The notes below the pieces were generated by a model that saw only the letters and a program-made list of their open reading frames with translations, did not search any database and was not told the origin of the DNA. The position numbers and the translations under genes are program-made. Below, in pieces: positions 53,298-64,000 of a DNA stretch of 64,000 bases (position 1 is its first letter; every line of letters begins with the position of its first letter). This DNA is from Saccharina japonica (taxonomy: Eukaryota > Sar > Phaeophyceae > Laminariales > Laminariaceae), in assembly GCA_008828725.1 (NCBI GenBank), contig MEHQ01000803.1, positions 62,001 through 126,000 on the forward strand, in the 5' to 3' direction.

Positions 53298-55037
53298 TGT
53301 GCATTGGTGTGTACAGTATTTGACACCACACATATTTACTGGGTTCAGCACTGGTACTGCTGCAACGCTGTACCTTCCTTCTCCAAGCACACGTATGACA
53401 TCCCTCTTCATGAGGCCCTCTGGGTCATCTTCTGGGTCAGAGGCGCTCTGCGCTGTACATTAAAAGGCTGTATGCACTCAATAGGGCGGTTACCGCTCTA
53501 TTGGGATATCACCAAAAGCCCAATAGGGCGGTCAACCGCCCTATCTCCAATAGGGCGGTCTTTCGAGATAAGGCGGTCAAAAACCTCGGTACACTATACC
53601 GCCTTATATAGGCCCCCCCGCTGTACGTCCAATTTACAATTTACCATGCATGGGTCCCCCGTAATAAATAGCAGTTTTGCCCTCCGACAATGCTTCGCAC
53701 ATCTTCCATTCCGACTTGAATCGAATATCCATATTCTAACACCCCAATACGTACGTAGAAGTCCCTCTTCTATCACTCTGAATCTTTAGATATGTAGATG
53801 TCCTATTTTCCTTCCTTGTAGGCTCCCACTTGCTTGCACCTTCGTCCCTTGGCAAACCCTCGTTTACCCTACTCTTTCGGTGGGTGGGTGAAAAACCACC
53901 ACCACAGCTACCGTATATGACACTGCTGTATACCACACCCCCTCGGACGAATTTCAACGCTGATTTTCTCGACGACCGGTCGAGCGTTAACCCCGAGCGA
54001 CCCGTCTCTGGAAAGATCTCGACGAGATGCTCCGAAAGTCGCCTTTTTCGTTGTCTGTGCCCCCCTGGTTAGGGCCCATATTAACGAATATGAAATAAAT
54101 TCAATTTGAAAAAAATCAAAATCAAATTCGCTTTCCATTGGTCAACACACGCACCAGCACCATAATAATCTATGGTGCTGGTGCGTGTGTTGACCAATGG
54201 AAAGCGAATTTGATTTTGATTTTTTTCAAATTGAATTTATTTCATATTCGTTAATATGGGCCCTAACCAGGGGGGCACAGACAACGAAAAAGGCGACTTT
54301 CGGAGCATCTCGTCGAGATCTTTCCAGAGACGGGTCGCTCGGGGTTAACGCTCGACCGGTCGTCGAGAAAATCAGCGTTGAAATTCGTCCGAGGGGGTGT
54401 GGTATACAGCAGTGTCATATACGGTAGCTGTGGTGGTGGTTTTTCACCCACCCACCGAAAGAGTAGGGTAAACGAGGGTTTGCCAAGGGACGAAGGTGCA
54501 AGCAAGTGGGAGCCTACAAGGAAGGAAAATAGGACATCTACATATCTAAAGATTCAGAGTGATAGAAGAGGGACTTCTACGTACGTATTGGGGTGTTAGA
54601 ATATGGATATTCGATTCAAGTCGGAATGGAAGATGTGCGAAGCATTGTCGGAGGGCAAAACTGCTATTTATTATGGGGGACCCATGCATGGTAAATTGTA
54701 AATTGGACGTACAGCGGGGGGGCCTATATAAGGCGGTATAGTGTACCGAGGTTTTTGACCGCCTTATCTCGAAAGACCGCCCTATTGGAGATAGGGCGGT
54801 TGACCGCCCTATTGGGCTTTTGGTGATATCCCAATAGAGCGGTAACCGCCCTATTGAGTGCATACAGCCTTTTAATGTACAGCGCAGAGCGCCTCTGACC
54901 CAGAAGATGACCCAGAGGGCCTCATGAAGAGGGATGTCATACGTGTGCTTGGAGAAGGAAGGTACAGCGTTGCAGCAGTACCAGTGCTGAACCCAGTAAA
55001 TATGTGTGGTGTCAAATACTGTACACAATAATGCACA
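53298..55037. repeat. Large palindrome centred on MITE M3
   Basis: 53298-54071 is the reverse complement of 54264-55037, with the 192-bp foldback MITE (54072-54263) as the exact centre. Each arm is 774 bases; including half of the MITE, about 870. The MITE is flanked by TTA on the left and TAA on the right, which are mirror images and not a direct duplication. This copy therefore did not arise by an independent insertion. Confidence 0.93.
54072..54263. mobile_element. Foldback MITE 'M', pivot copy
   Basis: Same length as the copy at 49812, with a few substitutions and a different loop (ATAATAATCTAT). Both flanks are copies of the right flank of the 49812 copy (TAACCAGGGGGGCAC and its reverse complement). 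Confidence 0.92.
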
Positions 55038-56742
55038 GCAGATCAGACGGGTGCACACACACTTTGCATGTTGAGAAGTATAATATTAATTGAGCTGCGG
55101 GCGACAGAGCCCGCCGAAGACACACTCCACCCACAAAAGATACATACTGCCGTACTGTTGTACGGAGAGGACTCTTTGCTTTGCTACACATTCACAACAG
55201 AGCTCCAACCTATTATACGGCACCGTACTACTGTACTGACTACTGTACTGCACTACAGTGCTCCTCTGTGCCCCCCCCCTTGACCTTGTTGAGGCTCACA
55301 AAATTGCCTCATGTTTTCCTGCTGCACTGGCTTAGAGGCACGCGCTTTGATAAACGACATCCTGGCCTTCTGCAGATAGAAGGAGGCATCGCCATTGCCG
55401 CACGCCTCCGCTGCGCTCTCCAGAGAATGGAGGCGAAAGTGGGCCGTAGATAAGGCTGTAGCCGCTCTGAATAAGGCGGTAGGCGCCCTGAATAGGTGGC
55501 TACCGCCTTATATAGGGTCCGTTGCTATATAAGGCGGTAGCCGCCCTATTCGCATCTTCTGTCGTGTCAAGCCGATTTTGACCGCCTTATCTCGAACGAC
55601 CGCCTTATTCAGACCGCCTTATATAGGCCCCCCTACTGTAGTACGTACGGCGGTAGACACAAAAACCTATCTATACGATTCGTATTATAAGAATATTTGG
55701 TCCTATTTATTGTCTGCTCTGCATTGCAGCGTAGTATCTCTGTGTCGCAGTTTTGTGACCATAGTACTGGTACCTCTCTAGGATGAAGAATCGGCACGGA
55801 CAGTGGGTGTGCTGGATCGCGAGGGGTAGCAAGGACGGTTTAATGTGAAGAACACACACTATAAGTCCCTCATAATCTTAAAATAATAACAAAAAGGAGC
55901 AAAGAGGAGGAGGTGAAGGAGGAAGAGGAGGGCGGGGAGGAGGAGGAGCAGGAGGAGCAGGAGGAGCAGGAGGAGGAGCAGGAGGGGCAGGAGGGGGGAG
56001 GAGGTCCTAGAGGACGATGATCAGGAGGAGGAGGAGGAGGAGGAGGGGAGGAGGAGGGGTATTATAGCGTCATTTCATTGCTCAGCAAGTGAACAACAGT
56101 TCATCCGAGTAGATCTACATATGCCTCCTGTCCAAAAGTATTTAGTACCTGATATATTATTATGCATCGAACAATCGAGCCTGATCGAACCGTGGGGGAG
56201 GGGGGTGTACTCGATCTGCATGCATGGCCATAGTCGTATGACCATAGACCCTCGCATCCCTATATATATATATGTACAATGCCGCGACGGTACTGGTGTT
56301 AATAGATGATGAACAATATGGAGTGCTGCTGTTGTTGTTGTAGTTATTTGTGCCCTTCACTGCATGCTGTAACAGCAGCCGCCGGTTCTGCTGTTTGTTG
56401 CAACGGGAGCAAAGAAAGGGTTAAATTGACACACGATACGTAAAGTGCACTTATTTTTACATTTTTACCATTCCACCCACCGAACGATTAAAAATAATAA
56501 TTATTGTAGTTTACACCGCGTTATTATTACTGTAGTTTACACCGCGTGCATACGTAGTGGTTCACTTTTCATTCATATCATACACCCGCGCGTTGTAAAA
56601 CGTTTCCGGGGCCACTGATTAATGTCATATCAACATCCAACCATAATGAGCTGACTCTATAAATACGAGTATTAATAGACTGCTGCTGGGGTAAGCAGTG
56701 GGACAACTGCTGTGAACAACGATTAAAAAAAAGTAAAACATA

Positions 56743-56815
56743 AGCTCGAGGTGAGAATCGAACTCACGATCTCCTCTTTACAAGAGAGGTGCATTAACCA
56801 CTGTGCTACACGAGC
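56743..56815 (-). tRNA. tRNA-Thr (anticodon TGT), inverted copy
   Basis: Identical over all 73 bases, as far as I can read, to the gene at 49466-49538 but on the minus strand. Downstream (toward lower coordinates) ATGTTTTAC supplies a T run. Flanks beyond about 10 bases differ, so this is a separate gene. The same 3' end, cut to the discriminator plus seven acceptor bases (AGCTCGAG, 52489-52496), remains at the end of block T1. Confidence 0.92.
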
Positions 56816-58370
56816 TGTTCGCAAATATCGGGAAAATTTTGTGTTAATGAATGTAAAATATGTTTTATGCCTAAAAAAGTTGGCAATACCTCGTACCTCG
56901 TGTATTACGCACCTGTCTTTCTTCTTGCTTGTAGAGCCCCCTCGCTCCTCACACGATGTGCCAGGCTTGGCAGCTGTACCTGGATACTATGATTGCTGAC
57001 TGCACTCTTAGTAGCACTCTTCCTCCTCTGTTCTGCTGGTGCGCTTGCTGTTGTGTTTTCAAGTGAAAAAATGAGGCCAATTCATGCACCCTCTCCCCGG
57101 ATTTTCTCACAGATGTGACGTTATATTGGAAACCCTTTATTTTCCGGTAAGCTTGAAGCTTGATGAACTACACTGCAACCTCAACCTCAGCGTATCTGGT
57201 CTGCGACCCCAACCAGAGATCAGAAGCAACCACGCGTAGGTGAGAAGGTGGTGCATAGTAGCTTTTACGCAGTGTGGGCGAGGGTGCCGATGTGGAGCCC
57301 TAAACTTCGTGGTTGTCGGACTGCTGCTGTGTTGTGTTTTACTGTGTTCCTCCCCGAAGCCGGAACATTGATGTTACGTCGTACACACCAGGTATACCTG
57401 CGAAGTAGAGGTAGCAGGTACAGCGTTTAGAGCAGTCAACCAGTAGAAAGCAAGTTGAAGGTCCTCGGCCCTTGCACCGTCTACTCCACCACTCCCCGTG
57501 AACTAGCAGCCTGCGCGCATCCTTGCGGGCTCTTCTTGGTGGAGCAGGAGGAGTGGCGTGAGCTTGGCTGTAAAGCAGTCGTCGCCCTGCTCCGCCTGCG
57601 ACACACACATCTATGTATCCGAGTGGCGTGAGCTTGGCTGTAAAGCAGTTATCGCCCTGCTCCGCCTGCGACACACACATCTATGTATCATAGGCAAAGA
57701 AAGCAATTTGAAGGCTCCGCGCTACGTACAGCAGCAGTAGGATAGGCAACGCAAGCAATTTGAAGTTCACTCTACGAGTACATTCGTAGTGAGCCTTGCT
57801 TGCCCCGTCCACAGCAGTACGTGCACTGCTGCTGTGTATACATGCTCCTCCATCCCCTCGACTGATAAAAGCACTTGCGCGTATGCTTGCTGCGGTTAAC
57901 TTTGCTCGATCTAAGGCGATCATGATGTTTCGCGCTATTTACGACGAACGTACGTAGGCAACCGCTGATACCAACAGAAAGCAAGAAAGCAATTTGAATC
58001 ACCTCGAGCCATGCTTGCCCCATGTACAGCAGCAGTACGACATAACCATAAACCAAGAACGCAATGTGCCCCTCCTCAAGCCGTGCTCGCTCCCGTCTAC
58101 AGTAGTCCTGACGACGACTTAGGACAGATCTTCCAGCGGTTTCCCGGGAAATTTTGTGCCTCGATTCCCAGCGCCAGAATCGTAATAATCATCCCGACCC
58201 CTGGAAGATCTATCCTAAGTCGTTGCCACGGGGGACTCCCCGTCTACTCCACCACTCCCCCTGAGCTAACGGCTTCTCGTATCCTTGCATTGCATATTTT
58301 TGCCGGCTCTTCCTGATGCTACAGGCAGCCACAGGAGAAGTGAAGTGAGCTTGGCTGTACGGCAATCATC
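56816..58370. other. Flank and putative promoter region of ECHS1-like gene
   Basis: Contains two tandem about 69-bp units (GTGGCGTGAGCTTGGCTGTA onward, 57553-57620 and 57622-57689) and several diverged AGCAATTTGAA / AGCAGCAGTA-type units. The same GTGAGCTTGGCTGTA phrase recurs at 58345, just before the ATG, so the repeat reaches the gene start. No gene recognised within. Confidence 0.5.
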
Positions 58371-63412
<5,042 letters not shown>

Positions 63413-64000
63413 GTAAGCTGGCCCCGCTGCCATCTGTCGCCCTCCGTGGTCGTGGCTTGAGTATGGAACAGACGCCCGTTGGGCTGCTTAAATTGATCTA
63501 CCACAAGATATATTCAACTCAACCAAACCGGTTTGTTTTGTTTTTTGTAATTTTTAGTTTCGTGGTATATAGTTTGCTTGTTTTGTGTTTTTGATCTACG
63601 ACAGGATATATTCAACTCAACCGAAACGATTTTGTGGTTTTCACACTTTGTTATTTTTCCTTTCGTGGTTTTGCTTATTTTGTGTTTTTGTTCGTAAATT
63701 TGTTGTTTTTCGCGTCGGTATTCTGTATTTTTTGTTTCGTGTCTTTGTATCTCTGCAGTCGGCCGCACTCGCGGTTCTTACGTGCGACTCTGTCCCAAAA
63801 TATAAGGATCGTTGTCATGTTACTATTTAGTACATGTGTTTTGTTTTGTTTCGGGACAGATTGGCACGAGACAGCGTTCGCAGGTTCTTAGCATTCGCAT
63901 GTGATACGTGTACTCGCATACTTCGGATGACCTCTTTGGGAGCTTAGTTCATAGACGACGTCCCCACCGCTGTTCCTTCCCGCGGCCTCCTCCCTATCCT
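63413..64000. other. ECHS1-like intron 5, to window end
   Basis: T-rich intron with two GATATATTCAACTCAACC units (about 63507, 63606) and a diverged 'J' MITE (63782-63865, ACTCTGTCCCAAAATATAAG ... GTTTCGGGACAGATTGG). The next coding exon is not in the window. Confidence 0.5.

Larger units (their letters stand above)
49812..56742. repeat. Complex direct, tandem and inverted segmental duplication
   Basis: Blocks in order: M1 49812-50003; U 50004-51598; T1 51599-52496; T2 52497-53297 (tandem partial copy of T1, offset 898); inverted partial U 53298-54071; M3 54072-54263; U 54264-55858; T3 to 56742, which runs into the second tRNA-Thr. Copies differ at only a handful of positions, so they are very recent or are alleles or assembly products. 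N bases at 51194, 51199 and 51217-51218 correspond to A, A and AT in the second copy. Confidence 0.92.

Overview
This window is nuclear DNA from a eukaryote with few genes, large introns and very many repeats. Four protein-coding genes are visible, all with GT-AG introns of 0.4-10 kb. The rest is packed with short non-autonomous DNA transposons (MITEs), a tRNA-derived SINE family, minisatellites and long poly-C/poly-G runs. Two tRNA-Thr genes are present. GC-rich exons in repeat-filled introns, plus a degenerate LINE reverse transcriptase, suggest a stramenopile such as a brown alga. That placement is a low-confidence inference from memory, not from a search.

Layout. 1-1.5 kb: degenerate repeats and SINE pieces. 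1491-1589 (+): last coding exon of a gene that starts before the window. 1.6-19.6 kb: no convincing gene; minisatellites, MITEs, a SINE, and a 408-bp duplication joined by a single N. 37166-19902 (-): an uncharacterised gene with three phase-compatible exons, with a 13-C homopolymer frameshift and a C-terminal CxxC-X20-CxxC motif. Its introns hold SINEs, a dead LINE (25.5-27.4 kb) and several MITEs. 38067-45042 (+): a complete four-exon N-alpha-acetyltransferase gene (NAA10/ARD1, 248 aa), divergent from the previous gene across about 0.9 kb. 45-58 kb: gene-poor, with a tRNA-Thr gene at each end of a 7-kb block (49.5-56.8 kb) of near-identical direct, tandem and inverted duplications. 58371 to beyond 64000 (+): five exons of a mitochondrial enoyl-CoA hydratase (ECHS1-like), with the 3' end outside the window.

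The genes do not form a pathway: protein N-terminal acetylation, mitochondrial fatty-acid beta-oxidation and an unknown, probably nuclear, zinc-binding protein. The most interesting content is the mobile DNA. (a) A TA-targeting element family with CGAG...CTCG ends is caught nested inside other repeats with empty-site paralogs present. The 8-mer TACTCGTA, the expected excision footprint, is strongly over-represented. (b) A foldback MITE sits exactly at the centre of a large palindrome and appears to have been the pivot of an inverted duplication. (c) A TIR family carries internal AAGGCGGT arrays. (d) A 47-54 bp mobile unit is flanked by target duplications next to G runs. (e) A tRNA-derived SINE family has at least ten copies. 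No viral or toxin gene was recognised.
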